Source: Streptomyces longwoodensis
GTDB lineage: Bacteria > Actinomycetota > Actinomycetes > Streptomycetales > Streptomycetaceae
Direction: 5' to 3'
Length of the DNA: 64,000 nt
Assembly: GCF_001514125.1 (NCBI RefSeq)
Contig: NZ_KQ948568.1
Coordinates: forward strand, 80,775-144,774
Translations under genes and position numbers: made by a program
The notes under the pieces: model-generated
What the model was told of the DNA's origin: nothing
What the model saw: only the letters and a program-made list of their open reading frames with translations
Databases searched by the model: none
Shown here: in pieces, positions 1 through 9,252 of the stretch
Layout: each line of letters begins with the position of its first letter
Numbering within the stretch: position 1 is the first letter of the stretch

Positions 1-875
1 ACGGCATCGACCTGGACGTCGCCGAGGGATCGGTCTTCTCCCTGCTCGGACCCAACGGGGCGGGCAAGACCACGACGGTGAACGTCCTGACCACCCTGGT
101 CGCGGCGGACGCCGGCACCCTACGGGTCGCCGGGCACGACGTGTCCGGCGCCACCCGAGAGGTGCGCGCGGCGATCGGCGTGACGGGACAGTTCGCCGCG
201 GTGGACGACCTGCTGTCGGGCCGCGAGAACCTGCGGCTGATGGCGGACCTGAAGCGGGTGCGTGACCGGCACGGGGTGGTCGGGGGGCTGCTGGAGCGGT
301 TCGACCTGACGGAGTCGGCGGACCGGCTGGTGTCGACGTACTCGGGCGGGATGCGCCGCAAGCTGGACCTGGCGATGACGCTGGTCGGCGGCCCGCGGAT
401 CATCTTCCTCGACGAGCCCACGACGGGCCTGGACCCGCGCAGCCGGCGCACCCTGTGGGGCATCGTGCGCGAGCTGGTGGCCGAGGGGACCACGGTGTTC
501 CTCACCACCCAGTACCTGGAGGAGGCCGACCAGCTCGCCGACCGGATCGCGGTGCTCGACCAGGGCCGCGTGGTCGCCCAGGGGACCCCCGACGAGCTGA
601 AGCGGCAGATCCCCGGCACCCACGTACGGCTGCGGTTCGCCGACGGCGACGCGCTCGACGCGGCGGCGCGGGTGCTGGCCGGGGCCACGCCCGACGACCA
701 GGAACTGACCCTGCGGGTGCCCGGCGACGGGGACGTCAAGTCGCTGCGGTCCCTGCTGGACCGGTTGGACGAACACCGGATCGCAGCCCAGGAGTTCTCC
801 GTGCACACGCCGGACCTCGATGACGTCTTCCTCGCCCTGACCGGGCGCCCGAGCGCGGAGGAGAGCGCGAAGTGA
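1..875 (+). CDS. ABC transporter ATP-binding subunit, DrrA-type (5' end outside window)
   Basis: The frame is open from base 3 with no start in view, so the N-terminus lies outside the window; 290 residues are visible. They show Walker A GPNGAGKTTT, the ABC signature SGGMRRKLDLA and Walker B IIFLDEP. The switch-histidine position reads TTQYLEEAD, with Gln in place of His, which is usual in the DrrA drug-resistance branch. A C-terminal extension of about 90 residues follows, as in DrrA. The next gene starts inside this one (GTGA overlap) and encodes the membrane partner, so the two form a translationally coupled exporter. Substrate cannot be read from sequence. Confidence 0.93.
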   Translation, partial: GIDLDVAEGSVFSLLGPNGAGKTTTVNVLTTLVAADAGTLRVAGHDVSGATREVRAAIGVTGQFAAVDDLLSGRENLRLMADLKRVRDRHGVVGGLLERFDLTESADRLVSTYSGGMRRKLDLAMTLVGGPRIIFLDEPTTGLDPRSRRTLWGIVRELVAEGTTVFLTTQYLEEADQLADRIAVLDQGRVVAQGTPDELKRQIPGTHVRLRFADGDALDAAARVLAGATPDDQELTLRVPGDGDVKSLRSLLDRLDEHRIAAQEFSVHTPDLDDVFLALTGRPSAEESAK

Positions 876-1633
876 GCAGTGTCCCGTCGGCCTGGACCGA
901 CTCCGTGATCATGCTGCGCCGCAACCTGACGCACACCCGGCGCAACCCGATGGTCCTGTTCAACGCGGTGCTGTTCCCCGTGGTGATCATGCTGCTGTTC
1001 GTGAAGGTGTTCGGCGGCGCGTTCAGCGTGGGCGGCGCCTACGTCGACTACGCGACGCCGGGCATGCTCGTGATGGCCGTCGCCTACGGGCTCGGCGCCA
1101 CGGCGATGGCCGTCCACGACGACATGGCGAAGGGCGTCATCAACCGCTTCAAGGTCATGGACGTCTCCCGCGGTGCGGTGCTGACCGGGCAGGTCGTGGT
1201 CACCACGGTGCGCTGCCTGGCCGCCAACGCCGCCATCGTCGGCGTGGCGTTCGCGATGGGGTTCGACCCGGGGGCGGACGTCCTCGACTGGCTGGGCGTC
1301 GTCGGTCTCGTCGTCCTGCTGAGCTTCGCGACCGGCTGGCTCACCATCGCGCTGGGGCTCGCCGCGAAGAGCGCGGAGTCGGCGGGGCTGACGAGCGTGC
1401 CGCTCGTGATGCTGCCCTTCCTGAGCAGCGCGTTCGTCCCCGCGGACACCATGGGGGCCGGGGTGCGGCAGTTCGCCGAGTACCAGCCCTTCACCCCGAT
1501 CATCGAGACCCTGCGCGGACTGCTGGCGGGCCACCCGTCGGGCGGCGACGCGCTGGCGGCCTTCGCCTGGTGCGCCGGGCTCTCCGTGGTCGGGTACCTG
1601 TGGGCGGTGTCCTCCTTCACGAAGCGGGCCTGA
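872..1633 (+). CDS. ABC-2 type transporter permease, DrrB-type
   Basis: 253 residues with about six hydrophobic segments and the ABC-2 membrane fold, for example the first segment VLFNAVLFPVVIMLLF and a conserved region around TPGMLVMAVAYG. Length matches DrrB-family permeases. The GTG start overlaps the stop of the ATPase gene by 4 bp, so it is translationally coupled, and the pair should form a small-molecule efflux pump in the cytoplasmic membrane. The adjacent convergent gene is an AfsR-like regulator, but nothing here ties it to control of this pump. Confidence 0.9.
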   Translation: MSSVPSAWTDSVIMLRRNLTHTRRNPMVLFNAVLFPVVIMLLFVKVFGGAFSVGGAYVDYATPGMLVMAVAYGLGATAMAVHDDMAKGVINRFKVMDVSRGAVLTGQVVVTTVRCLAANAAIVGVAFAMGFDPGADVLDWLGVVGLVVLLSFATGWLTIALGLAAKSAESAGLTSVPLVMLPFLSSAFVPADTMGAGVRQFAEYQPFTPIIETLRGLLAGHPSGGDALAAFAWCAGLSVVGYLWAVSSFTKRA

Positions 1634-1651
1634 CGGCCGGCCGCCCGCCGT

Positions 1652-4600
1652 TCACGGGGCGAGCGTGACCTCCACCAGCTCCGGCCAGGGGGTCCGCGCG
1701 CCTTCCCGGACCGCCTCGGCGTAGCGCGCCTCGCCGAGGCGGTCGCGCGCGTCCCGCTCGACGCGGGCCGCGTCCGGGTGGGAGCGGTCGAGCAGACCGC
1801 GTACCGCCGCGCTCGCCGCGAGCAGCCGCGCCGCCTGCCCGGGGTCGTCGCGGCGCAGCGCCAGGTCCGCGACCCCGACCAGCACCTGCGCGACGATCAG
1901 CGGCTGACCGGCCTCCGTGGCCGCCGCGCAAGCCGCCGCGCGGTGTCCGCGGGCCTCCTCCGGGTCCTCGGCGAGGTAGCCCAGCAGGTCGTGCGTGCCC
2001 GCGCGGACGACGGCCCGCTCCGCCTCGTCGCCCCACAGGTCCGACGCGACCGCGAGCTGGCGGCGCGCCCCGGCGCCGTCCCCGTCCGCCCGCGCGAGTT
2101 CCGCCTTCACCAGGGCCAGGTCGATCAGCGCGTCCGGCCAGGTGACCCCCCGGGCGAGCTGTTCGGCCCCGGCGACGGCGGCCGCGCAGGCTTCACCGTC
2201 GCCCAGCAGCCGGTACAGCCGCGCCTGGCGCGCCCGCATCCGGATCGCGTCCTCGGTCGCGCCGACCTCGGTGACCGCCGTGATCGCCTCCTCGTAGTGC
2301 GCGCAGGCCGCCGCGAACGCGCCGCGCGCGGCGACCAGGTCGGCCCGTTCGCTCAGCGCGAGCGACAGGCCGTAGCGCTCGCCGAGGGCGCGGAACGCGG
2401 CGACCGCGTTCTCCAAGTGCGCTTCCGCCTCGGGGCCGCCCCGGCCGAGCGCCACCCGCATCTTGCCCAGGTGCCACCGGCCCAGCGCCCGCACCCAGGG
2501 GTCCTCGTCGTCGAGCAGCGGCTCGAACGCGGCGAGCGCCTCGTGCGGTTCGCGCAGCAGGCGCTCCAGGGGGGTGACGAGGCGGAGCAGCGGGTAGCGA
2601 CTGCCGTTGCCGCCGCCGTGGGCGAGCCGGTACGCCTCGTGGATCCACCGTTCGGCGTGGTGCTCGTCGCCCCGGCCGCCGCTGACGAACAGCACGACCA
2701 GCGCGTACGTCATGGCTCTGACCTCGTCGTCCGCCGGGCCGGGCGCGGTGGCGGCCGCGGTGAGCAGCTCGACGCCCTCGGCCTTGTGGCCGCTGAGCCA
2801 CCAGTACCAGCCCGCGCCGGCCGCGAGCCGCATCGCCTCTTGGGCCTCGCCGGCCGCGAGGGCGCCGCGCAGGGCGGCGGCGATGTCGTCGTGCCCGGCC
2901 GACAGCCGCGCCAGCCAGGCGAGTTGACCCGCGCGGCGCAGGTGCGGCTCCGCGGTCTCGGCGAGGTGGGTGAAGTGGGCCAGGTGCGCGCGGCGCGTGC
3001 GCTCCGCCTCGCCCGTCTCGGCCAGCCGGTGCCCGGCGTACTCCTTGATCGTGCCGAGCATCCGGTAGCGGGGGGCCGCGCCGCCCTCGGCGGTCAGCAG
3101 GGACTTCTCGGTGAGCGCGGTGAGCAGTTCCAGCACTTCGTCCGCCGCCACCGGGCCGCCCGCGCAGACCGCTTCCGCCGCGTCCAGGCCGACCGGGCCC
3201 GCGAACACCGACAGCCGGCGCAGGACCGCCCGCTCCGCTTCGCCCAGCAGCTCCCAGCTCCAGTCGACCACCGCGCGCAGCGTCCGGTGCCGGGGCAGCG
3301 CGGTGCGGCTGCCGCCGGTCAGCAGGCGGAACCGGTCGTCGAGGCGGCTCGCCAGCTGCTCGGGTGACATCGTGCGCAGCCGGGCCGCGGCCAGCTCGAT
3401 CGCCAGCGGCATGCCGTCCAGCGCCCGGCAGATCCGGGCCAGCGCCGCGCGCGTCCCGGCGTCGGCGGTGAGGTCCCGGCGCACCGCGGCGGCGCGGTCG
3501 CGCAGCAGCCGTACGGCGGGGGAGGCGTCCATGGAGTCCGGGTCGGTGTCCTCCGGGGGCAGGGCCAGGGGCTCGGCCTGCCACAGGGCCTCGCCGGTGA
3601 TGCCGAGCGGTTCGCGGCTCGTCGCGAGGATGCGCAGCCGGCGGCACTCGCCGAGCACCCGGTGCGCGAAGAGCGCCGCGGCCTCGACGACGTGCTCGCA
3701 GTTGTCGAGGACCAGCAGGGCCTCGCGGTCGCGGACCGCGGCCACCAGGCGGTCCAGCGGCTCCGCGTGCGAGGGGCCGCCGAGCAGGGCGTCGCGCAGG
3801 CCGAGGCCGGTCAGCGCGGCCCGGGCCACGTCGCCGTCCGTCGCGGCCGGGGCGAGCGCGGCGAGCTCCACCAGCCAGGCCCCGTCGGGCAGTTCGCCGA
3901 GCAGGTTCCGCGCGGTCTCCGTGGCCAGCCGGGTCTTGCCCGAGCCGCCCGGCCCGATCACGGTGGTCAGCCGGTGCCCGGCGACGAGCGCGCGGAGGGC
4001 GGCCAGGTCGTCGTCCCGGCCGACGAAGCTGGTGAGCTCGGCGCGGAGGTTGGTGCGGGGGAGGTCGCGGGGGGTGGGGGTGGGGTGCTCGGGGTGTGGT
4101 GCGGACGGGTGCCGGGGTACGGACTCGCCCTGGTGTGCGCGCTCGGGCTCCTCGGGCCGTCCCCCCAGCTCGCCCCGCAGGAGGGCGACGTGCAGGGCGG
4201 CCAGCCGCGGGGACGGGTCGGCGCCCAGGGTGTCGGCCAGGGCCTCGCGGGCCCGCTGGTAGACCAGCAGGGCCTCGTTGTCCCGGCCGGCCGCGGCGAG
4301 GGCGCGCAGCAACGCGGCGACGAGCCGTTCGCGCACCGGGTGCGCGGCCACCAGGTCGGTCAGCTCGGGGACCAGCTCCGGGCCGCGCCCGAGGGCGAGT
4401 TCGGCGTCGTAGAACTCCTCCTGGGCGGCCAGGCGCAGCGCGTCGAGCCGGACGGCGGCGGCGTCGCACGCGTCGCTGTCCCGCAGCCCGACGTCCTGGA
4501 GGGCCGTGCCCCGGCACAGGCCGAGCGCCTCGCGCAGCAGCCGGGCCCGCGCGGGGACGTCGGCGCCGGGGGAACGGGCGGCGCCGAGGAGGCGTTCGAA

Positions 4601-4897
4601 GCGGACCGCGTCGACGGCGTCGGGCTCCAGCAGCAGGCGGTAGCCGTCGGGCCGCCCCTCGACGAGCCCGTCGGGCAGGAGCTTGCGCAGCCGGGACACC
4701 AGCCGCTGCAGGGCGTTCACCGCGTCGGCGGGCGGGTGCTCGCCCCAGATCCAGTCGACCAGCGCGCCCTTGGCGACCACCTGCCCCGGCCGCAGCGCGA
4801 GCGCGACGAGCAGCCCCCGCAGCCGGGCCCCCGGCACCTCGACCACCCCACCCGCGGGCCCGCGCACCACCAACGGCCCGAGCACCCCGATCACCAC
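1652..4897 (-). CDS. AfsR/SARP-family regulator with BTAD, NB-ARC-like ATPase and TPR-like region
   Basis: About 1081 residues from the GTG at 4897. Order: a SARP-type winged helix (residues 1-95, GLLVALALRPGQVV), the BTAD domain (about 96-245), a proline-rich linker, then a STAND/NB-ARC ATPase with Walker A GPGGSGKTRL near residue 316 and LLVLDNCEH near 397, and a long alpha-helical repeat C-terminus. Known members activate antibiotic or developmental genes. The frame stays open to 5041, but similarity to SARPs begins at VIGVLGPLVV, so I chose the tandem GTG codons at 4897/4894; no clear ribosome site precedes them, so a leaderless message is possible. It converges on the exporter, and its target is unknown. 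Confidence 0.88.
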   Translation of the reverse strand: MVIGVLGPLVVRGPAGGVVEVPGARLRGLLVALALRPGQVVAKGALVDWIWGEHPPADAVNALQRLVSRLRKLLPDGLVEGRPDGYRLLLEPDAVDAVRFERLLGAARSPGADVPARARLLREALGLCRGTALQDVGLRDSDACDAAAVRLDALRLAAQEEFYDAELALGRGPELVPELTDLVAAHPVRERLVAALLRALAAAGRDNEALLVYQRAREALADTLGADPSPRLAALHVALLRGELGGRPEEPERAHQGESVPRHPSAPHPEHPTPTPRDLPRTNLRAELTSFVGRDDDLAALRALVAGHRLTTVIGPGGSGKTRLATETARNLLGELPDGAWLVELAALAPAATDGDVARAALTGLGLRDALLGGPSHAEPLDRLVAAVRDREALLVLDNCEHVVEAAALFAHRVLGECRRLRILATSREPLGITGEALWQAEPLALPPEDTDPDSMDASPAVRLLRDRAAAVRRDLTADAGTRAALARICRALDGMPLAIELAAARLRTMSPEQLASRLDDRFRLLTGGSRTALPRHRTLRAVVDWSWELLGEAERAVLRRLSVFAGPVGLDAAEAVCAGGPVAADEVLELLTALTEKSLLTAEGGAAPRYRMLGTIKEYAGHRLAETGEAERTRRAHLAHFTHLAETAEPHLRRAGQLAWLARLSAGHDDIAAALRGALAAGEAQEAMRLAAGAGWYWWLSGHKAEGVELLTAAATAPGPADDEVRAMTYALVVLFVSGGRGDEHHAERWIHEAYRLAHGGGNGSRYPLLRLVTPLERLLREPHEALAAFEPLLDDEDPWVRALGRWHLGKMRVALGRGGPEAEAHLENAVAAFRALGERYGLSLALSERADLVAARGAFAAACAHYEEAITAVTEVGATEDAIRMRARQARLYRLLGDGEACAAAVAGAEQLARGVTWPDALIDLALVKAELARADGDGAGARRQLAVASDLWGDEAERAVVRAGTHDLLGYLAEDPEEARGHRAAACAAATEAGQPLIVAQVLVGVADLALRRDDPGQAARLLAASAAVRGLLDRSHPDAARVERDARDRLGEARYAEAVREGARTPWPELVEVTLAP

Positions 4898-5039
4898 CCG
4901 CAGATTCTGACACGCCGCGGCCGGGCGACCCGGGCGGAAGGAGGTGCCCCGAGACGCACGCACGCCTGCCGGGGCCTGGCTAGCATGGTCGTCACAGCAG
5001 GTCAGAGGGGCGTCCGCGAGGCCCGGAGGGGACGGCGTC

Positions 5040-5141
5040 ATAACCGAGCAGGCGATCTACCGGCACGTGCGGGAACTGCGCGCCCACTTCACGCCGCCGC
5101 CGGGCTTCACCCACCCCGAGATCAGCGACGGAAGCCTCGTC
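5040..5141 (+). pseudogene. 5' remnant of a Uma2-family (DUF820) endonuclease gene
   Basis: Codons 5040-5141 read ITEQAIYRHVRELRAHF followed by PPGFTHPEISDG, which I recognise as the conserved N-terminus of Streptomyces Uma2-family (PD-(D/E)XK fold) proteins. The expected ATG is ATA here (5040-5042), although a fair Shine-Dalgarno GGAGGGG sits just upstream at about 5025-5031. After 34 codons similarity stops and the remaining 150 or so residues, with the catalytic core, are absent. The gene has lost both its start and most of its body. Recognition rests on memory of the family, not on a search. Confidence 0.6.
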
Positions 5142-5151
5142 ATTCCTCCGA

Positions 5152-5478
5152 CTACTCGATCGTCACGGGCATCGGAACGTGGAAGCTCGACACCGGGGAA
5201 CTGCCGCGCTGTTCGCGGAAGGACATGATGCTGCCGCCCGTGCCCACCCCCGAGCCCGGCTCCGGCACCGATGCCGGAGTCTGATGCGGGGCCGGTCGGG
5301 GGGTCGCTCTCGCGGGGACCGCGTTCGCGGCCGTGACGAGGGTGGCCACCGCGATCACCGCTGCGGCTACGCCGCGGGCGAGGCGGGTGGGCGGGTGTTC
5401 GTGGCGGGGGGTGGCGCGGTCGAGCACGACTACCTCGCAACGTCGGCGGCTCCGGATGGTCAGGCCGGAGATGACCAA
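5152..5478 (-). CDS. Doubtful small ORF with one hydrophobic segment
   Basis: An open frame of 108 codons with high G+C at third positions and one hydrophobic stretch (GVAAAVIAVATLVTAA) that could be a membrane anchor or signal peptide, followed by an Ala/Pro-rich tail. The only starts available are weak (TTG at 5478) and no ribosome site precedes them. It lies opposite and downstream of the Uma2 remnant, so the frame could be a by-product of decayed DNA. I do not recognise a family. Confidence 0.3.
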   Translation of the reverse strand: MVISGLTIRSRRRCEVVVLDRATPRHEHPPTRLARGVAAAVIAVATLVTAANAVPARATPRPAPHQTPASVPEPGSGVGTGGSIMSFREQRGSSPVSSFHVPMPVTIE

Positions 5479-5516
5479 TCGGGCGACAGGCGGGGGTGAA
5501 GCCCTGTATTAAGCAT

Positions 5517-5536
5517 GGTTAAGTCGTCGTTTAACC
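5517..5536. promoter_or_regulatory. Perfect inverted repeat, likely operator of the XRE regulator
   Basis: GGTTAA (5517-5522), 8-nt spacer, TTAACC (5531-5536). It sits 56 bp before the start of the XRE/TPR regulator in an A+T-rich island that stands out in 73% G+C DNA. The position suits an autoregulatory operator near the promoter; the binding protein is inferred. Confidence 0.55.
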
Positions 5537-5591
5537 TAGGGGCAGTCCAACCCCAACGGCAAGGGCGTCACTGCGAGTTGGGGAGCGGGAC

Positions 5592-6935
5592 ATGGCCGAG
5601 CGGGACGAACCGGGCGTCATCGGCCGCCGCGTGCAGAAGCTGCGCGTGGACAAGGGCCTCACCCAGCGGCAACTGGCCGAGCCCACCTACACCCCCGCCT
5701 ACGTCTCCACCCTGGAGGCCGGCCGCGTGCGCCCCTCCGACGAGGCCCTGCGCCACATCGCCGGCCGCCTCGGCGTCGACTTCGAGGAGCTGGCCACCGG
5801 CCGCCCCGCCCACCTCGGCACCGACCTGCGCCTGCGCCTCACCGAGGCCCAGCGCACCCTCGCCACCGGCGCCGCCGAGGACGCCGCCCGCCAGTACGCC
5901 GCCCTGCTCGCCGAGGCCGAGCGGCACGGGCTCGTCGAGGAACAGGCCACCGCCCTGCTCGGCCTCGGCGAGTGCGGCATCGACACCGGCGACCTCACCA
6001 CCGCCCGCGCCCACTTCGAGCGCGCCGAGGCCCGCCTGGCCGACGCCCCCCTGCCCGCCCGCGTCCCCGCCCTGCGCGGCCGCGCCGTCACCCACTACCT
6101 CGCCGGTGAACTCCGCTACGCCGTCTACCTGCTGGAGTCCACCCTCGACGAACTCAACCGCGGCGGCCTGCACGACCCCGACGCCCTGCTCCTGCTGTAC
6201 GCCTCCGCCATCGGCCCGTACATGGACATGGGCGCCCATGCCCGCGCCGCCCAGGCCGCCGAACTCGCCCTCGCCCTCGCCCCGCAGGTCGGCGACCCCG
6301 CCCTCGTCGCCCGCATGCACCGCTCCGTCGCCCGCACCCTCCTCGCCGAGGGCCGCATCGCCGAGGCCGACGCCTCCCTGGCCAAGGCGAGCGAGCTCTA
6401 CCGCCAGCTCCAGCTCCGCACCGAACTCGCCAACTGCCACTGGATGCGCGGCTACGTCAGCGCCCAGCACGGCGACCTCGCCCGCGCCGAGGACGAGCTG
6501 CGCCAGGCGCAGAGCATGCTCGACGCCCAGCGCGCCGCCCTCTACAGCAGCCAGGTCGCCGTCGAACTCGCCGACGTGCTGCACCGGCGCGGCCGCTCCG
6601 ACGAGGCCGCCGCCCAGCTGCACCGGGTCCTCGGCGACCTGTCCTCCGAGCGCGGCGCCGTCCACTCCGCCGCCGCACACCGCCTGCTCGGCATCATCGC
6701 CGAGGACGCCCGCGACACCGAGGCCGCCGAGGAGCACTACGTCCGCGCCCTCAGCCTGCTGGAACGGGCCGGCGCCGCCGGCGACCTCGCAGACCTGTGC
6801 CGCCTCCTCGGCGACCTGCTGCGCCGCACCGGCCGTACGGAGGCCGCCCTCGACGCCTACCGCACGGGCCTGGGCCACCGCACGGCCCCCGGCACCACCA
6901 CCCTCGGCCCGGCCCCGGCCCAGCCACCCCTGTGA
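5592..6935 (+). CDS. XRE-family regulator with C-terminal TPR repeats
   Basis: 447 residues. An N-terminal XRE helix-turn-helix (residues about 10-65, RVQKLRVDKGLTQRQLAEPT with YVSTLEAGRVRPSDEAL as recognition helix) is followed by about 350 residues of tetratricopeptide-like helical repeats rich in Ala, Leu and Glu. This architecture occurs in peptide- or ligand-sensing regulators of actinomycetes. ATG at 5592 is preceded by GGGAGCGGG. The palindrome at 5517-5536 is a probable autoregulatory site. No partner peptide gene is evident beside it, and its targets are unknown. Confidence 0.87.
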   Translation: MAERDEPGVIGRRVQKLRVDKGLTQRQLAEPTYTPAYVSTLEAGRVRPSDEALRHIAGRLGVDFEELATGRPAHLGTDLRLRLTEAQRTLATGAAEDAARQYAALLAEAERHGLVEEQATALLGLGECGIDTGDLTTARAHFERAEARLADAPLPARVPALRGRAVTHYLAGELRYAVYLLESTLDELNRGGLHDPDALLLLYASAIGPYMDMGAHARAAQAAELALALAPQVGDPALVARMHRSVARTLLAEGRIAEADASLAKASELYRQLQLRTELANCHWMRGYVSAQHGDLARAEDELRQAQSMLDAQRAALYSSQVAVELADVLHRRGRSDEAAAQLHRVLGDLSSERGAVHSAAAHRLLGIIAEDARDTEAAEEHYVRALSLLERAGAAGDLADLCRLLGDLLRRTGRTEAALDAYRTGLGHRTAPGTTTLGPAPAQPPL

Positions 6936-7069
6936 CGCGCCAGGGGAGGCTCCGGCCCACGTCGGTCGGTCCAGCGCTCGCGAAATGGTCGTTTCTACCG
7001 CAAACCGGACGGGTACCCCGCCCGCACGGGGCGGTGGTGCGGGCGGAGGTGCGGGCGGAGGTGAGGGTC

Positions 7070-7780
7070 GTGTCCGAGCGGGACCGCGTCGTGCAGGTGC
7101 TCGCCGAGGAGGTGCGCGGGGCGGGCCCGGCGGAGACGCCCGGGCGGCTGTGCCACGCGGCGGTGCGGCTGCTGCCGGTGACCGGCGCGAGCGTGTCGTT
7201 GTGCTCCGAGGGGATGCCCGTACCGCTCAGCGCGAGCAGCCCGCGCGTGGAGTACCTCATGGAAGTGCAGGCCACCCTCGGCGACGGCCCCTGCCTCACC
7301 GCCGCGGCGACCGGCGCCCCGGTGTTCGCAGGTGACCTCACGGCCGACCGGGACGCGCTGCGCTGGCCGGTGTACGCCCAGCAGGCGGCCGCCGCCGGGA
7401 TCCGCGCCGTGTACGCGCTGCCGCTCGGCCACCGCACCGTGTGCGTCGGCACGCTCGACCTCTACCGCGAGGCCCCCGGCATCCTCGACGTCGCCGACCT
7501 GGACGCGGCCCGCACCGTGGCCGACGAGATGACCCGGGCGCTGACGGCCCTGACCTGGTCCACGGAGAGCGGGCGCCGCGACGAGGACACCTGGCTGCGC
7601 GCGCTGATCGCCCACCACGACGAGGTGTACCAGGCCGTCGGCGTGGTCATGGCCCAGCTCGGCGTCCCCGCCGACGACGCCCTGGCCCGCCTGCGCGCCC
7701 GCGCCTTCGCCCAGGGCCGCACGGTGACGAACATGGCCCACGAGGTGGTGGACCTGCGCCAGGACTTCGACGCGGGCTGA
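7070..7780 (+). CDS. GAF and ANTAR domain protein, putative RNA-binding antiterminator
   Basis: 236 residues from GTG 7070, chosen because GGAGG at 7057-7061 is well spaced; GTG 7061 is the alternative. An N-terminal GAF domain (about 10-160, with LGDGPCLTAAATGAPVFAGD) is followed by an ANTAR domain (about 178-233, YQAVGVVMAQLGVPADDAL then ARLRARAF). ANTAR domains bind paired hairpins in nascent RNA to prevent termination; GAF is the likely sensor. A paralogue with the same layout and similar motifs lies at 21482-22264. The ligand and target RNA cannot be told from sequence. Confidence 0.85.
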   Translation: MSERDRVVQVLAEEVRGAGPAETPGRLCHAAVRLLPVTGASVSLCSEGMPVPLSASSPRVEYLMEVQATLGDGPCLTAAATGAPVFAGDLTADRDALRWPVYAQQAAAAGIRAVYALPLGHRTVCVGTLDLYREAPGILDVADLDAARTVADEMTRALTALTWSTESGRRDEDTWLRALIAHHDEVYQAVGVVMAQLGVPADDALARLRARAFAQGRTVTNMAHEVVDLRQDFDAG

Positions 7781-7799
7781 ACCGCCGGACGCCGTCGCG

Positions 7800-8573
7800 T
7801 CAGACCTGGGCCCGGCCCTGCTTGCGCACGTCCGCCAGGCGCAGGGCGCCGACCTGGACGGCGGCCTGGGTGGCCTCGTTCGCCACGTCGCCCAGGCCGC
7901 CGTTGGTCAGGGCGAAGGAGTCCTCGCCGACGCGCACGGCGGCCACGTCCAGCGTGAGCACGGTCGGCTCGCCGGTCGGCGGGTGCGCCGTGAGGACCAC
8001 CCGCAGGCCCTGGCGCGCGTCGCCGACCTCCGGCAGGGGCGCGTCGAAGACCTGCACGTCCTGGGTGACGTCCTGACCGGCCCGGGCCGAGAACCGGGCG
8101 CAGTCCCGCGGCATCGTCGCCAGCCAGGCCAGCGTGCGGTCCGTGTCCTGCGGGGTGCGGCCGCCGATCTGGTAGCGCAGCTGGGCGCCGGTGTCGGCGT
8201 CGTCCAGGCCGACGGCCGCGCGGGGCGGGCCGCCGAGGAGTTCGTCGGTGTAGAGCACGTCCAGCAGGCGCTGGCAGGGGCCGGCCACGGTCGACTTCAG
8301 CATGCCGTCCCGCCAGGTGGCCGCGCCGCGCGTCGCGGACCAGGGCGCGCCCAGGTCGGTCTCGGTGATGAGCGCGGCCTGCGCCTGCGCCTCGGTGAGC
8401 GCCGCGCCGTTGCCCGACGTCCGCGCCTTGGGCGAGGGCACCGCCGAGGGGGAGGCGATCGTCGGCAGGGAGCGGGGCGCGGTCGGCGGATGCTCCAGCC
8501 CGAGGCTCTGGCAGCCGGTGGCGCCGAGCAGTCCCACAGCGAGCAGGAGGACGCGGGCGGGTGCGACGGTCAT
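7800..8573 (-). CDS. Secreted lipoprotein of unknown function
   Basis: 257 residues with a lipoprotein signal peptide (ARVLLLAVGLLGATGC; lipobox LGATGC, modified Cys 21), then a Ser/Pro linker and a globular domain of about 200 residues resembling sensor-domain or PknH-like extracytoplasmic lipoproteins of actinomycetes. AGGAGG lies just upstream of ATG 8573. It converges on the GAF-ANTAR gene. I do not recognise a specific function. Confidence 0.8.
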   Translation of the reverse strand: MTVAPARVLLLAVGLLGATGCQSLGLEHPPTAPRSLPTIASPSAVPSPKARTSGNGAALTEAQAQAALITETDLGAPWSATRGAATWRDGMLKSTVAGPCQRLLDVLYTDELLGGPPRAAVGLDDADTGAQLRYQIGGRTPQDTDRTLAWLATMPRDCARFSARAGQDVTQDVQVFDAPLPEVGDARQGLRVVLTAHPPTGEPTVLTLDVAAVRVGEDSFALTNGGLGDVANEATQAAVQVGALRLADVRKQGRAQV

Positions 8574-8855
8574 CGGGTGCCTCCTGGGCGGGCGGGCCGT
8601 GGGGGTGCGGGGACCTCCGGTCGGGATGTCGCGGAGATACCTCCCTCACGGCACCACCAGCCGCACCACCCGACCAGCGCCCGAGCCCGTACGGGTGACC
8701 CAGGTTGCTGCGCCCGGGTGCCCCACCGGGGCCTGCCGGCCGACTCAGGGGCCCGGGCCGGCCGTCCGCCGGGGCAGTCGCGCTCGTCGGCTCGGCCGCC
8801 ACCTGGCTCGGCCGCCCACTGGCTCAGCCGCGCGCCCGCTCAGTCGCCCCCGGGC

Positions 8856-9212
8856 TCAGTCGTCCGCCGTGCAGTGGGCCAGGAGGGCCGCGAGTTCCGG
8901 GTCCACCACGCGGTAGCGCACCACGCGGCCCTCCTTCTCGCCGGTGACCGCGCCCGCCGCGCGCAGCAGGCGCAGGGCCTGGGAGACGGCGGGGTCGTTC
9001 ATGCCGGTGGCGACGGCGAGGTCGGACACGGCCAGGGGGCCGGTCCGGTGCAGGGCGAGGAGCAGCGCCAGCCGCTTGGGGTCGGCGAGCAGGGCGAAGC
9101 GGTCGGCCCAGGCGCGGACACGACCGGCGTCACCGATCGCGGCGATGGCGTCGCACACCCGGTGACCGTCGATGGTGCGGCGGTCGGCACGGTCGGCCGG
9201 TACGAGATGCAT
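8856..9212 (-). CDS. ArsR/SmtB-family metal-responsive repressor
   Basis: 118 residues with an ArsR winged helix (about 35-105: FALLADPKRLALLLAL, then AVSDLAVATGMNDPAVSQAL). The CVC arsenic motif is absent. His 2, His 17 and Cys 20 lie in an unusual N-terminal extension and His/Cys appear again near the C-terminus, so a nickel- or cobalt-type site is plausible (inference). ATG 9212 is the only sensible start. It is divergent from a Ni/Co transporter, with a palindrome at 9253-9276 between them, which suggests it represses that transporter and itself. Confidence 0.85.
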   Translation of the reverse strand: MHLVPADRADRRTIDGHRVCDAIAAIGDAGRVRAWADRFALLADPKRLALLLALHRTGPLAVSDLAVATGMNDPAVSQALRLLRAAGAVTGEKEGRVVRYRVVDPELAALLAHCTADD

Positions 9213-9252
9213 GGGGGCATCCTCGCAGGCGCCCGTATGTGATCTTGCATAC

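Noticed and set aside
2193..4913. 906-codon open frame on the minus strand
   Set aside because: It is another frame of the AfsR-like gene; composition is Arg/Gly/Pro-rich, as shadow frames are at this G+C.
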